Positions 39,001 through 51,953 are shown, numbered from the stretch's first letter. The stretch is 64,000 bases of DNA from Poecilobothrus nobilitatus (GCA_947095535.1 OX352773.1:270126515-270190514), one strand, 5' to 3'. The notes: generated by a model not told the origin, from the sequence alone. Numbers and translations are program-made.

Positions 39001-39889
39001 AGTAAATTTTGATTTATTCTGTAAGCAATAGAAAAATACCTATGATTTAGCTCGTTTTTCAATGTACTGGGTATAAAACAATATATGCCCATAACTTATA
39101 ATGAAAAAATTTTTAAAAAATATGTGACCAATAGTTAAGCTGTTAGCATTTAAATTAAAAGATTTTGTATTCAAACCATGCTAAGGATGCAATAATATTA
39201 TGTTTATGTCGTAAGACATGATATCATAATTGTGTAGAAATAAATAACTCATGTGTTTTTAACTCATAACTCATGTGATGACTGCTTAACTGCTTAATAG
39301 TTAAAATTATCATTCAAGAAACCGAAGATTTTTCTGCACTTTGTAACTTTAACATTAAGTTAATATAATGATTGCTAATCTTTGTAAAAATATTTTTCTA
39401 ATTTTTGTGACTTTTACCTACATTTTCTGAACGCCCTCTAATTCTCATAGCAGTGAATATACTAAAAATTGTAAAAAAAAATTGTTTTGAAAGTTTTAGT
39501 GAAAAGACAATAGACAAATACTAGACATGACAAATGACAAATACTAGAAGAGAAATAATAAATAACCAAATAAATTAATAACAATTAAAGATAATGCTAT
39601 ATACGCACAAACAGTAGATTTCATCAATCTGGAAGTTACACAAGACTAAAACTAAAATAGTCAGTCCCACAATTTTACTTAATACTATATAACAAAAGTT
39701 AAGGTTTGGTTCGAAAGACCGGAAAAAATAAAACCCTTTTACAAAAGCCTCTAAAACAAAATCCCCTATGACAAAAGATCCTATCAAAATCTTCCAGGAC
39801 CAAAAACCCCACGCGAAACCTAATTGAAAAAAGTTAGCAACCTTTAGTTCTTGTATAACAAATAAAAATTAAATTCTAAAATTCCTCCG
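36013..39889. other. AT-rich spacer, no gene seen
   Basis: ORF 36177-36425 begins with 'PPSYTFNNFKDALK', faintly like the C-terminal end of a LINE ORF2, but it continues into low-complexity sequence. I do not call it. ORF 36836-37033 is unsupported. The remainder is poly-A/T-rich DNA with duplicated phrases such as 'taactcatgtg' near 39247. Confidence 0.45.
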
Positions 39890-39988
39890 AATTCAGAATA
39901 TCGCATATATATATAGTATATACAAATATTCTGTAAAAGGCGTAAAGCTCTGATTTTGTACCCAACTATAAAGTTTCATAAACTGTAT
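39890..39988 (+). repeat. Short interspersed repeat C
   Basis: The order 'aattcagaatatcgcatatata', then 'aaatattctgtaaaaggcgtaaagc', then 'tctgattttgtacccaactataaa' is shared with 54106-54212, where it follows the target-site duplication of a SINE. The 3' part is also shared with 51864-51917. It is about 100 bp, non-coding and of unknown type. Confidence 0.6.
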
Positions 39989-40779
39989 TTCCTTAGGAAA
40001 CTTTATGATTTTGAATGATTTTTCTTTTATAATTTTCATGCAACTGAATCAATACTTACTTTCAAAAACAAATAATTTTTTTATGTAGGTGGCAATACTC
40101 TTAATATCCTATTTTGTATTAATACAACATAATATTTTTTTTTAATATTTTTTAACATTTTTACAATAATTTACATAACTCTCTCTGTCTTGTATCTCCT
40201 TATCTATACAAAAAAGATTAAAAGGCATTGAGACAAATTTAACCTTAACAAAATTTCTTATTTCCTCAAAAATCCTCCCCAAAAATACCCTTCCTTTTCG
40301 GACAAGTATCAAAAGAATATTTAAATTTAATTGATTTTCCCTCTTAATTAAAGTTTGTGTAAATTGAATTCCTTTTTTTTCTTTTGTAAAAAAAAAATAA
40401 AGTTTTTTGTTAAATGGTAAATATTTTTAGATACAAATATTTTAAAGGTATAAAATTGTTAAATAAAATATGGTAGGAGAAATTCATATTAAATTTTAAA
40501 AATAAATTTAAAATTTAATGAAAATTATAGCCAGTTACAATAAAATTAAGATTTCTTATTAAATACATTATAAAAATAAACGTTATTGAAGATATTATAA
40601 AATCGAATAGATTTCTAAGATATTTCATTCGACTAACCCTTTTTTTTTAGATGAACCGAAAGGATTATTTTACTCAATTATGTATAAGAAATACAGATTG
40701 GAATTAAATTTTATCATGGTGTTTTTTTTTTTGCAAAACAGTTTAAACTTCATTAACAATTTCTTTTAGTTGAATTGAG

Positions 40780-41112
40780 GAGCAACCGGTGCGATCGAGT
40801 AGCCGACCTACAACTTTTTCGATTTTATGAAAATAACTTATAGTCTTTTGAAGTTATGAAGTTTGGTTGGTATAGCGCAACAGACTCAGGTAGCTGTTCA
40901 GGTCAGGTCATATTTTGGAACCTAAAAAAGGTAGACATGAAATTTTGTTAAAGGTAATTAAGTTTCAGGGCAATAACTTCTCTTAAATTTGGTTGGTAAT
41001 TTGGTCGAAGCAACAGGTTTGACTAACTATAATTTTATAGAAATAGTATATTATATTATGTTCGTGTGGGTATCCTAGAGTTGGCACAGTCTACTCTACA
41101 CTACATCTATTT
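40780..41112 (-). repeat. Family A copy, minus strand, 5' half
   Basis: The right end reads (plus) 'gttcgtgtgggtatcctagagttggcacagtctactctacac', the reverse complement of the family leader and 5' sub-terminal repeat. Leftward come 'gaagttatgaagtttggttgg' and 'caggtagctgttc', internal modules. The 3' tail is missing. It is more similar to the leader of the 21.1-kb copy than most fragments are. Confidence 0.78.
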
Positions 41113-42269
41113 GGTTTTGGTACCGATACTTAACTTCACTTTTAACTCGTATAATAACTTTTAACTCAAAGAAGCTGCTTTGACATTTAACGTTTTTATT
41201 ATCATTTTAATTTAAAATCAATATTAAGAAAATTGTTGAATAATAATAACAAAGATATTAAAATTGCGTGACCATAGACTATAATTAAAAGTCTTATCTA
41301 AAAATAAGAAAATATTAAGTTAATATAATACAATATATGTATTTATATTGAATTGGAATTGCTATACAATGTTTTCTCGGCATTCTCTTCATATTGAGAC
41401 TGAAACTAATATGAAAATATAAAAATAAGTTGGAAAACGTACTGAAAATTCTTAGAAAATTTTTTTACAATTCAAGTAAAATATGAATTCAAATATTGTG
41501 GAGACATTCTTTCTACTGACTTAATTTTGTCATATTACAGAAAAAAACAGCCAAAGGCTTTATTAAGATAATTAAAAACTCATGTCAGTGCTTTATTTCC
41601 ATTCCTTTATTTAATTTCGTAAATAATGATTTGTAATTTTTTGGTTAATAATTGATTTAAAGAATTCTACATTTACAAATCGGTCCTTCGTCTCAATTTT
41701 TTTTTCTTTTTATTTTACACTCTACCCAAACTCTAGAAAAGGATTCCTTTTTACAAAATTAAAGACAGGAATTGAAGGGAAAAAGAAAACAGGGAGAGTT
41801 GGATGATAAATTAGAAGAGAACTTGTTCAGGCTCTTTTTGAAAAGTTAGAAATTCTAACATTTTTACAACTAATATATGCCCTAATATTTGCAAAATGCC
41901 CTTTTTAGTTATCCACTTCTTTTAATTTACTGATATCTATCCTATTTTCTAAGTAGTATAAACCTCCATAAAATTCAAAACAGAAAAACCATTATCCCTA
42001 TTGTTTCCTAAGATATTGAAAGATATTATTTTACGAACCTTAAAAGCTTTTTTTACCTTAATTCTAATTATCACTATAATATTTTAATATAGAATTATAA
42101 TTAAAAAATGAACAGAATTATTTTAATTCTAAAATTAACCCATAAAATAATTTTTCAAATTAAAGCCTTAACAATGTTGTAATAAAATTCTTAAATTGTT
42201 TTCATTAGATACCATTAAATTTTATGTTATTAATTTGATTTTAAAAATAAAAAACTTTTAATTTTAAAA
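41113..42269. other. AT-rich spacer, no gene seen
   Basis: Nothing recognisable beyond homopolymer runs. Confidence 0.5.
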
Positions 42270-43035
42270 TAAAAAAGCCAGAAGAAAAACTAATGGTTTT
42301 TAAAGCGCACATTTTCCTAAAGATGATCCAATACAAACTGTGGTGAGTGGCTTCAAAATTTGTAATTTTTCTTAGAATTTTATATTAACGAAAAAAGTAA
42401 AACCAAGAGTCACTTTCTTCAATTTTAACGCAACCCTACATAATTAAGTTAAGATAGTAAAACATATTATGTAAAAACATGATCTTGGGGCTTTAATTTT
42501 TGACTTTTTTGGTAAAATTTGAACTTGAGTTACAGATGCCTAAAAACACTAAATTTTAAATTTTTGAGCCCTAATAGCTCTTAAACAATTCCAAACAAAA
42601 TTCTGTTGTAACTTATGCTAATTCTAAAAGACCTTTCTACTGTTAAAATTTCAAGGCTATATCTAAAAACGCTATTGAAATATAAAGGATAATTTTTAAA
42701 TTCTAAATCTTAAAAAATTGTATAATTGTATAATTGTATAATTTTGTAAAGCTAAAAGAAAATTCTCTAGGTTGGCATTTTCAGATGCAAAAAATGTTAA
42801 ACAGAACCTGAAATATGCACTTTTAAAAATAGGGCTCTTTTAGATTTTGAGGGGCTGCACCTCCGTAATGGGTGGTACAAAAAGAAAAAGTCGTTCTACA
42901 ACATTAATATTTTTTTTTAAAATCTATGTTTGGTTAACATTTTATTACTTTATCTTAAACGCTTTATTATAAACGGGCGAACGAGCGAACGGACAGAATG
43001 ATATTAATAAACAAGTTTTTTTTTTAATGTGCTAA
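42270..43035 (+). repeat. Family B copy, short form
   Basis: Starts 'gccagaagaaaaactaatggtttttaaagcgcacattttcc' and ends with 'gggcgaacgagcgaacggacagaatgatattaataaacaag...aatgtgcta'. The microsatellite has diverged to gcgaac units. One internal block is present ('gagggg'-type 'ttgaggggctgcacctccgtaatgggtggtac'). The 3' hairpin is largely destroyed. Confidence 0.78.
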
Positions 43036-44334
43036 TAAGAGTATTTGAATGGGGTTTTAATAATATTAATTATCCATAATTTTTTAATGTATTCTAATGT
43101 ATGTATTTTAATGTAATGTAAAGCTTCAAGTAAAAGGACCTATTGTTTATTACAGGATAAAATATTGCCCAGAGTATTGCATTTATCTTTGTATGCTTTT
43201 TACTGTAAAATTTTGAAAAATCCATTCTTTAACTGATTTTTTTATTTAATACTAATTTAAATTTATTTAATTTGATTTAAATTATCCTTAAAAGCAATCA
43301 CATTTTCATTTAAATAATTTTCAAAAGCTTAAAATATTTTCATTCTTATTATTCTTATTCATCGTTTTACTATAGACTATAGAGTACAAAATAATTATTT
43401 TTTATTTTTTTTTTTTATTGCAGAAACTAAAATCATTAAAAGAGGATAAAAAACAGGTTATTCATGTGGTGATTATCATAATACCCATTTTTTGAAATTT
43501 TTATAAAAAAAATTGGGTTATCAGAATAAATGAAATTTTTTTTTTATTCAAAAGTTTTTCATTTATTAGTTGCTCATTATTTTTAAGTATTCAGTAACTA
43601 ACCTAGTAACTGATAAATGTTTCGTTCTAAAAATTAAAATCAATATATAAATATTGTGAATGTTGAGGTTTAATTATATCCAACTATTCAGAATTTTTTT
43701 TATAAGTAAGTGAAACTGCAAGATATGAAATATTTCTAAATAAAAATTATCTTAAGATATTATTGGTTGTCTTCTTGTTTATAATATTCAAAACCTGAAC
43801 TTGAAATTCATTTAATATAGTATTGCTGAATAATATAAATTGTGTAATTTATGTTATCATTGGAAAATGTCCTAAAAAAACAAAAATTCGCTTAAGTATT
43901 CACTGTCGAAAACTTTAGTATATCATTTTTACAATAAAAAATGTTTTTGCAATCATTTTTAACAAATTTAAAGTAAAAGAAAATAATTATTTTATTGCAT
44001 ATAATACAAATTTAAAAGACAAACATCATTCATAAAAATATTTATTTAATGCAATAATAATGAAACTGAGTTGTTATTTTCCTAACAATTTTTCAGAATG
44101 AAATTCTGTACTGGCATTATTCTTCTATTATATAAAATAGAGTTTATGTTTGTTATTCTTTACGCAGGAATATATTGCACTTTGTACGATCGATTGACTT
44201 CAAACTTTGTGTAAGTGTTTGTTTTATGCAAAAGGCCTCGATAACAAAGTTGTTGCATCCAGTAACCTCCTCAATGGATTACTACTATGTGTTCTATACT
44301 ATGGGTTAATACTACATATTGGTTTTTAATATAA
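43036..44334. other. AT-rich spacer with a GC-richer patch next to family B
   Basis: At 44150-44300 the composition rises. 'ttctttacgcag' is followed 44 bp later by 'gtaagtg', splice-like signals around a tiny block with no convincing reading frame. The block reads more like a decayed repeat ('cgatcgattgacttcaaactttg'). Confidence 0.4.
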
Positions 44335-46117
44335 ACAAGGTAGAATGTAAACCAACGGTTTTTAAAAGCGCACATTTCCAAAACTCAATACAAATTGTTT
44401 AGAAGTGTGACTTACACAAAAATTTGAAAATTTCATGTAATAAGAAAAAACTTGAAAATAGGACATTTTTGAGATTTTGAGGGGCCGTAAGTCCGGAATC
44501 CTATATAACTAAGAAAAGCTGTTAACACACGTAAAAATATATTATTGAAGCTTTAATTTTTATGTCTTGCCGAAGAAAAGTTTTTACAGGTGCCTAAGTT
44601 ACAGGTGTCTAAAAATAGCAAATTTTCAATTTTTGAGGCGTAATAACTCTTAAAGAGGGGGCGTTACCAACAAATTTTCTGAGGAAACTTATACTAATTC
44701 TAAAAGTTCTTTCTTGTCTCAAAATTTCAGGTTCCTATCTAAAGGGGTGCCGGAGTTATGAAAAAAGAAATTTCATGCAAAATGTGGTTTTCACATAACG
44801 GTAAATTTAAATCGTAAATTACATAATATTACATAATTTTGATATTGTTTCATATAGATAATAAAATTTTCGATCTTCTGCCGGTTTTAGATTGCAAAAC
44901 TATTACGCAGAGCCCGAGATATATACATCTGAAAATGGAGCTTTTTTACAATTTTGAAGAGCTGCAGCTTTGGAACCCTTTACAACTAAAATAAACCTTT
45001 CACACACGTAAAAATATATTATTGTAGCTTTCATTTTCATGTCTTGCCGAAGAAAAATTTTTACAGGTGCCTAAGTTACAGGTGTCTAAAAATAGCAAAT
45101 TTTCAATTTTTGAGGCGTAATAACTCTTAAAGAGGGGGCGTTACCAAAAAATTTTCTGAGGAAACTTATACTAATTCTAAAAGTTCTTTCTTGTCTCAAA
45201 ATTTCAGGTTCCTATCTAAAGGGGTGCCGGAGTTATGAAAAAAGAAATTTCATGCAAAATGTGGTTTTCACATAACGGTAAATTTAAATCGTAAATTACA
45301 TAATATTACATAATTTTGATATTGTTTCATATAGATAATAAAATTTTCGATCTTCTGCCGGTTTTAGATTGCAAAACTATTACGCAGAGCCCAAGATATA
45401 TACATCTGAAAATGGGGCTTTTTTACAATTTTGAAGAGCTGCAACTTTGGAACCCTTTACAATTAAAATAAACCTTTCACACACGTAAAAATATATTATT
45501 GTAGCTTTAATTTTTACATCTTGCAGAAGTAAAATGTGTGCAGGTTCCTAAGTTACAGGTGTTTAAAAATAGCAAATTTTCAATTTTTAAGCCCTAATAG
45601 CTCATAAACAGGGGGTGGTCCGAAAAAATTTTCTGAGGAAACTTATACTATTTCTAAAAGTTCTTTCTTGCCTCAAAATTTCAAGCTTGTATCTAGAAGC
45701 GTGCCGGAGTTATGAAAGTAGAAAAATCATGCAAAATTTGGTTTTCACATAACGGTAAATTTAAATACTAAATTTAAAAAAATTGTATAATTTTGATATT
45801 AATTTACAAAGATAAAAGAAATACCTGTCGAATGACGTTTTCAGATTGAAAAAATCTTAAGCAGAACATAAGATATATGCATTTAAAAATAGGGCTTTTT
45901 CAAAGTTTGAGGGGGTGTAGCTCCGTAATGGGGGGGGCTACATGAAAAAGTTGTTCCACAAAATTATTTTTTTTATAAGACCTACCTATGGTTAAAATTT
46001 TTTTTCTCTATCTTTAACGGTGTAGAAGTTTTGTAAACAGACGGACGGACGGACGGACGGACAGAGTGAAACTAATAAGCACATTTTTTCAAAATTTTTT
46101 TGGAAATGTGCTAAAAA
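44335..46117 (+). repeat. Family B (Helentron-like), reference long copy
   Basis: Canonical orientation. The leader acaaggtagaatgtaaacc is followed by the 5' sub-terminal repeat 'gcgcacatttccaaaa'. Three internal units follow, with 'cacgtaaaaatatatta' at 44528, 45005 and 45482, exactly 477 bp apart. The tail contains 'ctccgtaatgggggg', 'ccgtaaaga'-type phrases, a (gacg)n microsatellite at about 46041-46060, 'cagagtgaaactaataagcacattttttcaaaa' and the terminal hairpin ending 'ggaaatgtgctaaaaa'. It has no ORF. It is nearly identical to the inverted copy at 27081-28868, and the two form a potential recombination pair. Confidence 0.9.
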
Positions 46118-46134
46118 GGGAAAAAAAACTATTT

Positions 46135-46335
46135 AGTAATGGAAATTCTCGACATAAAATTTAACTTCTTTTGACAATTTCAGATATATCTAGCTTAATT
46201 AGACAGTGACTTATGCATATATAAAAAAAAAATGTTGTATGGCAGCTATTGAAACCCTTCAGTTCAGTTTGTTCAAATTCAATACCGAAACTCGCACTTA
46301 CATAATTTTGAAATGGTAAAAATGTTAGAATTCTA
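46135..46335 (+). repeat. Family A internal fragment
   Basis: Contains 'cgacataaaatttaacttcttttgac', 'atgttgtatggcagctattgaaaccc' and 'taccgaaactcgcacttacataattttg', matching the internal module order of family A. It starts less than 20 bp after the end of the family B copy, one of several A/B adjacencies. Confidence 0.65.
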
Positions 46336-47924
46336 CTAAGTTCGTATAATTATAATAAAGTTATCTGAGTAAACCCAAAGTAACATTCTCACCAAAAAAA
46401 CAATACGCAAATCATAAATATTTGATTACATATTGCTGGCAAAATTTTTCTAAACAGACCATTCCCAAGATTTTGATTTTAACTTCAAATACCTAAATTC
46501 GATTTAAGACATTACTATCTATTTACTATCTAATTATGCCATTCTGATAGTCATAGATAAGTTGTAAACCTTTAAGTCATAGATAAGTTAAAAATCTTAA
46601 ATCTTCTATTAACATAAAAATATTTTTCTTTCCTTTTCTTTCTTTCAAATTTTATTCTCTACTTCGTCTTAATTTGCTCCCATTTTCCTAATCCCTCAGG
46701 TAAACCTAACTATTCAATTAACAACAAGTTTTAGTTCATTTCTACATGTACCTATATTATATATATAAGTAAACAAATGTAATTATATCTTAAAATTTTT
46801 TTATTCATTATTATAATTTTCTTCAGAAAAATTACTTCAAAGACTTTGTACCTTTTCAAAAATCTTTACCTGAGTTAGTATAAAAAAAAAAGAAAAACCG
46901 ATTTCCTTAATTTCAAAATTGTTATTAGAGAATTGTGACATTTTACTGTTACATCCATACTAATGACTTCTTCTAACATTTTAAATAAAAAATTACAGGT
47001 AATATCGATTTTCTCTTCATTTCATTCATTGAAGAGTACCTCATGAAATCTTTTTTTTTTTATCCATAAACTCCCTTACTTTTCAAAACTAACAGCAATG
47101 TTGGAATTTTTATTGAAAAAAAACAAAAAATACAATATTTATTTTGAAATACTTGTAAAAGGACGATCAGTTTTCTTTCATTTCAAACAAAAGACAACAA
47201 AATATCAAAAAAAGGTTGAATTGAATCCAACGAATAAAAAAAAAAAAGATGATTTGGTAATGGGACACTTTTTGAAACATAAGAAGACACCAACCACAAT
47301 AAAAATAACACAACGTTTTTAGAATACAAAATTAGTTTTCTTTTTTTCATATACCACCCTACTGTATAACTTAACTGTCTTTTTTACCTTTATTCTTTAC
47401 CTTTCTTGTATATTTTATTATTTTCAATTTTAATGGATTCGACCCACATTTACTAAAATACATTTGAATTTGTTGGCTCAAATTTTTATTGGTATGACTT
47501 TAATAAAAAACAAAAAATTGTTTCTAAATTTGGATAACTTCTATTTTCATTTTTATTTTTTAGTTTTGATTTTTTTTTTTTTTTATTGAATAAAATACGT
47601 AGGTCTATTTAGAAGGACATCTTAAGGTAAATAAAGATATTCAAAACCAATTATTATATTTTAAATAAGGAGTTCAATTGAAATTTCTATCAAAAATTTT
47701 ATTTTTATTTTTTAACACTTCAAAATTTAAAATGTAAAATTTCTGATTTGATTTTAAAATGTATTTGATTAAAGTCAGTTTTAAATATCTTCAGAAATTT
47801 TAGGTTTTTAAATCTTTTATCAACAGGAAATATACACTTTTCAACAATTGAATTGAAATAATGGATAATGGGTAAATATAATTTAGTTTTAAAATTGTAA
47901 AAATCAAATTCAGAAAGAAATAGT
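46336..47924. other. AT-rich spacer, no gene seen
   Basis: ORF 47098-47322 (plus, 74 codons) is K/N/T-rich with poly-lysine runs, no motif. Poly-T at 47570-47583. No supported gene. Confidence 0.5.
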
Positions 47925-48134
47925 AAAAATAACTAAGATGGGGCCTCGGTGGCCTTGTGGGTAAGATCATATAACATACGCAGTAAATACCGAGGGAGTT
48001 CGAATTCCTCACACGTCCTAAGAATTATTCGCCCTTACGAAATTTACAGAAACGCCTGAAAAGGAAAGGCTATGGAATTTCCTTGTCACATTTATGCGGC
48101 AGGGAAATTAACTAAAAAAAAAAATAACTACGAT
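47925..48134 (+). mobile_element. tRNA-derived SINE with clear target-site duplication
   Basis: The SINE proper spans 47940-48119. It has an A-box-like tggccttgtggg at 47950, a B-box-like gagttcgaattcc at 47996-48008, body 'gtcctaagaattattcgcccttacg', hairpin segment 'acagaaacgcctgaaaaggaaaggct', 'tccttgtcacatttatgcggcaggga' and an A-rich tail. Flanking aaaaataactaagat (47925-47939) and aaaaataactacgat (48120-48134) are a 15-bp target-site duplication with one difference, showing LINE-type target-primed insertion. The minus-strand ORF overlapping it is a shadow. Confidence 0.9.
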
Positions 48135-48732
48135 TAAGGTATAACCTGCTAGATACAATCTTTATGCTAATGTAATTTACTGATATGATATAACTAAAAT
48201 ATTTACTTTAAAAGTTTTCCAGTTGATTAAATCAGTTAAATTTGTATTACGCATTATATTTAACCTTTTTGCACTTACATTCGAATAAACTTATGGATAA
48301 CCAGCTTAACTCAATTCTTTTTAACTATAAATTTGGTAAGAATGAGGTTCAATAAAACATTATATATCTGAACTACATATATGTAATTCAAATTCAAACA
48401 CAGCACATGTCTATAAAAAATGTTAATGTAAAAAAAAAACAAGTCTCTCGGGAGACAAAATTTCTCCATTATTTTTGTTTTATAAATTCAATTGCATTCT
48501 TTCTTGTCTCCTTTAAGTTTAGTTTAAAAATTTGCATAAACATGAAGTTCAACCAACCAAAACAGACTATAAAATTACTTATATCATCCATAAAATTTTT
48601 GTTTTACACATGTTGAATAGAAAATTTACCTTAGAATTATGAACATTTTATTCGGTACTTCACCTTTTAAGAACTTAAACATCGAAAAATCTACATATAC
48701 TATTTAAATTTATGATAACAAATTTGAATTTA
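48135..48732. other. AT-rich spacer
   Basis: No gene. ORF 48407-48616 (plus) is of low complexity with no motif. Confidence 0.5.
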
Positions 48733-49165
48733 AAAGGTAAACAAAGTAGAATGAAAACCAATGGTTTTTAAAGGCGCACATTTTCCGAAAGACAACGAAA
48801 ACAGTTTAGAATTGTGACCGACTCCAAAATTTGTAAATATTCTTAGAATTTTGGATAAAAGAAAAAATTATTAAAAATCAAGAGATACATTCTATTCAAT
48901 TAATATAATCTTGAAGCCTTAATTAATTTTTGAGTTTTATTTCGGCAATATTTGTACAGGTGCCTTATTCCCAGGTGTTTTAACATAGCAAAATCATAAT
49001 TTTCATATTGTTTTCAGATTGCAAAAATATATTAAGTAGAACCTTAGATACTTGATTTGAAAATAAGACTTTTTCAAACTTTGAGGGATTGCAGTTTTGT
49101 AACGGATGGGGCTACATAAAAATTTATGTGCTTCAACAGTGATTTTTTTAAAGATAGGTATATAT
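48733..49165 (+). repeat. Family B fragment
   Basis: Begins 'ggtaaacaaagtagaatgaaaaccaatggtttttaaaggcgcacattttcc' (leader and sub-terminal repeat) and passes through 'ggtgccttattcccaggtgtttt' to 'tgagggattgcagttttgtaacggatggggctacat'. The microsatellite and terminal hairpin are missing. Confidence 0.75.
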
Positions 49166-51863
49166 GTTTAAAATTGAAAAGATTTTTTCAGACGAAAAGA
49201 AAACATCCAACAACCTAAGAAAAAGTAAGTACATGAAATGTTGCATCGCAAGAATTAAAATACTTTCTAGGCTGAAGTTATCCGCATAACATAACGTTAA
49301 TTATTTTTTTAAAAATTACCTTCAATTTAGCAATTTCTCATTCTATTAAAATTGTAAAATAAAGGATTTTATATTACAAATGAAAGTCTAGATCATTTTC
49401 CCATGGCTTGATACATCATTGAAACACTAGATGAAAACAGTTTATATAGATAAAAACTTTCTCTTGATAGATTTGATACGATGGCCATAGAGATCTTAAA
49501 TAAACCTTTACAAATTATTGTTTTTCTCTAGAGAGAATTAAAATTTGTAAAGAATTATCTAAAAGATAGGTAATTCAAAAATATAAAATTTAAAAGATAG
49601 GTAATTCAAAAATATAAAATTTGAAAGTTTTCTTTCCTTTCAATTTTCATATAATCTTCTTTTAAAATATAAACTTATGTCACAGTAAATTATACTAAAA
49701 CTGCATTAAAACATATTACTTTTATCATCTTAAAGAATTGAAATAATTTAAAATTCTATTGTTATTACATTACACAATTTCATTTGAAAATTCATAAGAA
49801 GATTTGCATATATGTATATGTAATATATGTATCTTATATAAATGAATAGTAAACTCACCTTTTTGGATTTTATAAATACATAACATGACTATACCTACTT
49901 GAATCACAAATGTTTGGTTCAAGTCAAGTAATTCTAAAATAATATCTATTCTAAAGCTATTGTTCATTTTAAAAATGTAAGTAAGTAGGTAAATAGGTAT
50001 ATAATATATATATATATATATATATAAGCTTTTATATAACTTAAATCTGAAAAGTATATAGAAAATAAATTCATTGGTTTCGACATACATACATATATGT
50101 ATATAAATCTTTAACCAAATCGGTAGTTCTCACAAAACCTCATTTAATGCTAAAAATATTAAATGGTACTACACATGTATATATTATGTGTTATGTGTAC
50201 ATGTGTATTCCTTAAAGATACATTCAACACTTTATGAGAATAAATTAAATAAAACTAAAGGTAACAAAAGTACAGTTTTTTTTTTTAAATTAAATAATTG
50301 GATTCGTTTTAATTTAGTGGATTATTTTATTTACTTTTTTAGTCTTATCCCACTTTTCTTTCCAATTATTAATAATTTAAATTAATTTGAAACTTTTGTT
50401 AAATAATTATTTATTTGAATTAAATAATACCATAAATAGAAAACAATACACAATGGAAAATTATAAAATAAGAAATTATATATTTATTAAGACATTTCCA
50501 TAATACATTCACAAAGCAACAAAATCAAATCCTTAAAAATTTAATAATATTTAAATAAAAAAGAAAAAAATATTTTTGTAACCCCTTGGGTATTTTTTAA
50601 AGCGAGTTATTATTTAAACTAATTTTTCAATTATTTTAATTGAATTTAATTAAATGTTGGTGTGATTAGAAAACAATAATTATTTTAATTAAATATATTT
50701 TTTTTGATTTCGTTTATACAAATTTAATTTGATTAAATTAATTTCAATATTTATTTGAATTTATAGAGTTGCCGTTTCCTTTATAACAATCAACATAAAA
50801 CATCAACAGACGTAAAAATCTTCAATACTCTTTTTACATGCTATTCTTTAATATTTTTAAATGTATATAGACATATATAATATATGTAATATATAAACTT
50901 TATAATATATATAAAGAATGTTTTATTCATAATTTATTCTGCTTGTCTGCTAAAAGCAATTAGGTTTAAAATTTATTGAAAATATTTAATGTGAAAGCTT
51001 ACTCCAAAGAAATTTACTAAATTTACCCAAAATAAACTATTACTAAAATTTTATTGTCACTGTCAAAAAATGTTTTCTCAAAATTTCTCATTACTACATT
51101 ACATAGAAATTTATCTTAAATCTTGCTCGACAATTATTTAGAACATTTCGCAAAACATTAAAAATAAATAAATAAAAAGACATTTAAAAGTCATTTTATA
51201 TTTGATTTGACAATCAGTGTCATTTTGAATTGACATTGACATTGAAATTCGAAAAATTAAAAGAAAAAAATAAAGAAAATTTGTATTGAATGAAAACAAA
51301 TTCAATTAAATCAAACCGCTTTTATTTCACTATCGAAAATGAAATAAAGTCAAAACTACAGATTTTGAAATTTTGTCCTTATTGTATTTTAAAATGTACA
51401 AAATATGCTAATACTTATCCTGCTCAAAAATTTTACGAAAAGGAAGTTATAATTTTTGGAAATGAAATAGTTGAAAAGGAGAAATGAACGCCTAATGATG
51501 TAAGTTCGGGTTCTCATTCCGATTATAGAAAAGTACATATATTTAAGGTTTTTAGAGTTAGTTATTATGTATTATATCTGTGGATGGTTGCAAAATCAAG
51601 GTTATTCGCTTTTCTCAGAATATGTTTATGAAAGATTTAAGAAAAGCGAGATCTTGTAATGGGAATTTTCATACGGTGACCGATGGAAATTATGCGTTCG
51701 GGAAAGATATAGCGAATTTCTCAAATGATTTTGAAAACGAAATAAAATCGAATTTTATATTTACAAAAAAAAATTTCTGAAATTCTGTCCTGATAATTTT
51801 TTGTGCACAACAAAGCATTTCATGTAATGGGGACTGTTGCACCCAAAACCCCTTCTAAATAAA
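49166..51863. other. AT-rich spacer with tandem duplication and (TA)n
   Basis: A 31-bp unit (aaaagataggtaattcaaaa...) is duplicated in tandem at 49561-49622. A (TA)n run lies at about 50003-50026, and part of the 106-codon minus-strand ORF 49770-50090 is its translation (YIYIYIY), so that ORF is not a gene. ORFs 51290-51487 and 51580-51780 share a degenerate 'FENEIKS/IENEIKS' phrase because the DNA there is partly duplicated. No family is recognised. Confidence 0.5.
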
Positions 51864-51917
51864 TTATTAAAATCCTGATTTTGTAACCAACTATAAAAAT
51901 TTTTCTAATTCAGAATG
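51864..51917 (+). repeat. Repeat C, left portion of the interrupted host
   Basis: 'cctgattttgtaaccaactataaaaa...aattcagaatg' matches the end and start phrases of repeat C. Its last 8 bp (tcagaatg, 51910-51917) are repeated at 54106-54113 on the far side of the SINE, where repeat C resumes with 'tcgcatata'. Confidence 0.65.
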
Positions 51918-51953
51918 GGAGCCTCGGTGGCCTAGTGCTTATAGAGCTTATTA
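51918..51953 (+). mobile_element. SINE 5' fragment split by the LINE
   Basis: ggagcctcggtggcctagtg matches the first 30 bp or so of the SINE family, including the A-box. The rest of the tRNA-like head with the B-box is absent; the sequence passes into the 5' junction of the LINE. The SINE body resumes near 54000. Confidence 0.8.

Noticed and set aside
44150..44215. Tiny exon-like block between tttacgcag and gtaagtg
   Set aside because: Only about 44 bp, no convincing frame, and the sequence resembles degenerate interspersed repeat text next to a B element. Splice-like signals of this kind are frequent by chance.
47940..48012. Functional tRNA gene
   Set aside because: The tRNA-like head does not give a standard cloverleaf with paired acceptor stem, recurs at several loci with the same non-tRNA body and A-tail, and is flanked by target duplications, so it is a SINE.
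49770..50090. 106-codon minus-strand ORF
   Set aside because: Part is the translation of a (TA)n run (YIYIYIY); the rest has no motif.
51290..51780. Two neighbouring ORFs sharing an ENEIKS phrase
   Set aside because: The shared phrase comes from partial duplication of AT-rich DNA; frames are short and no domain is recognised.
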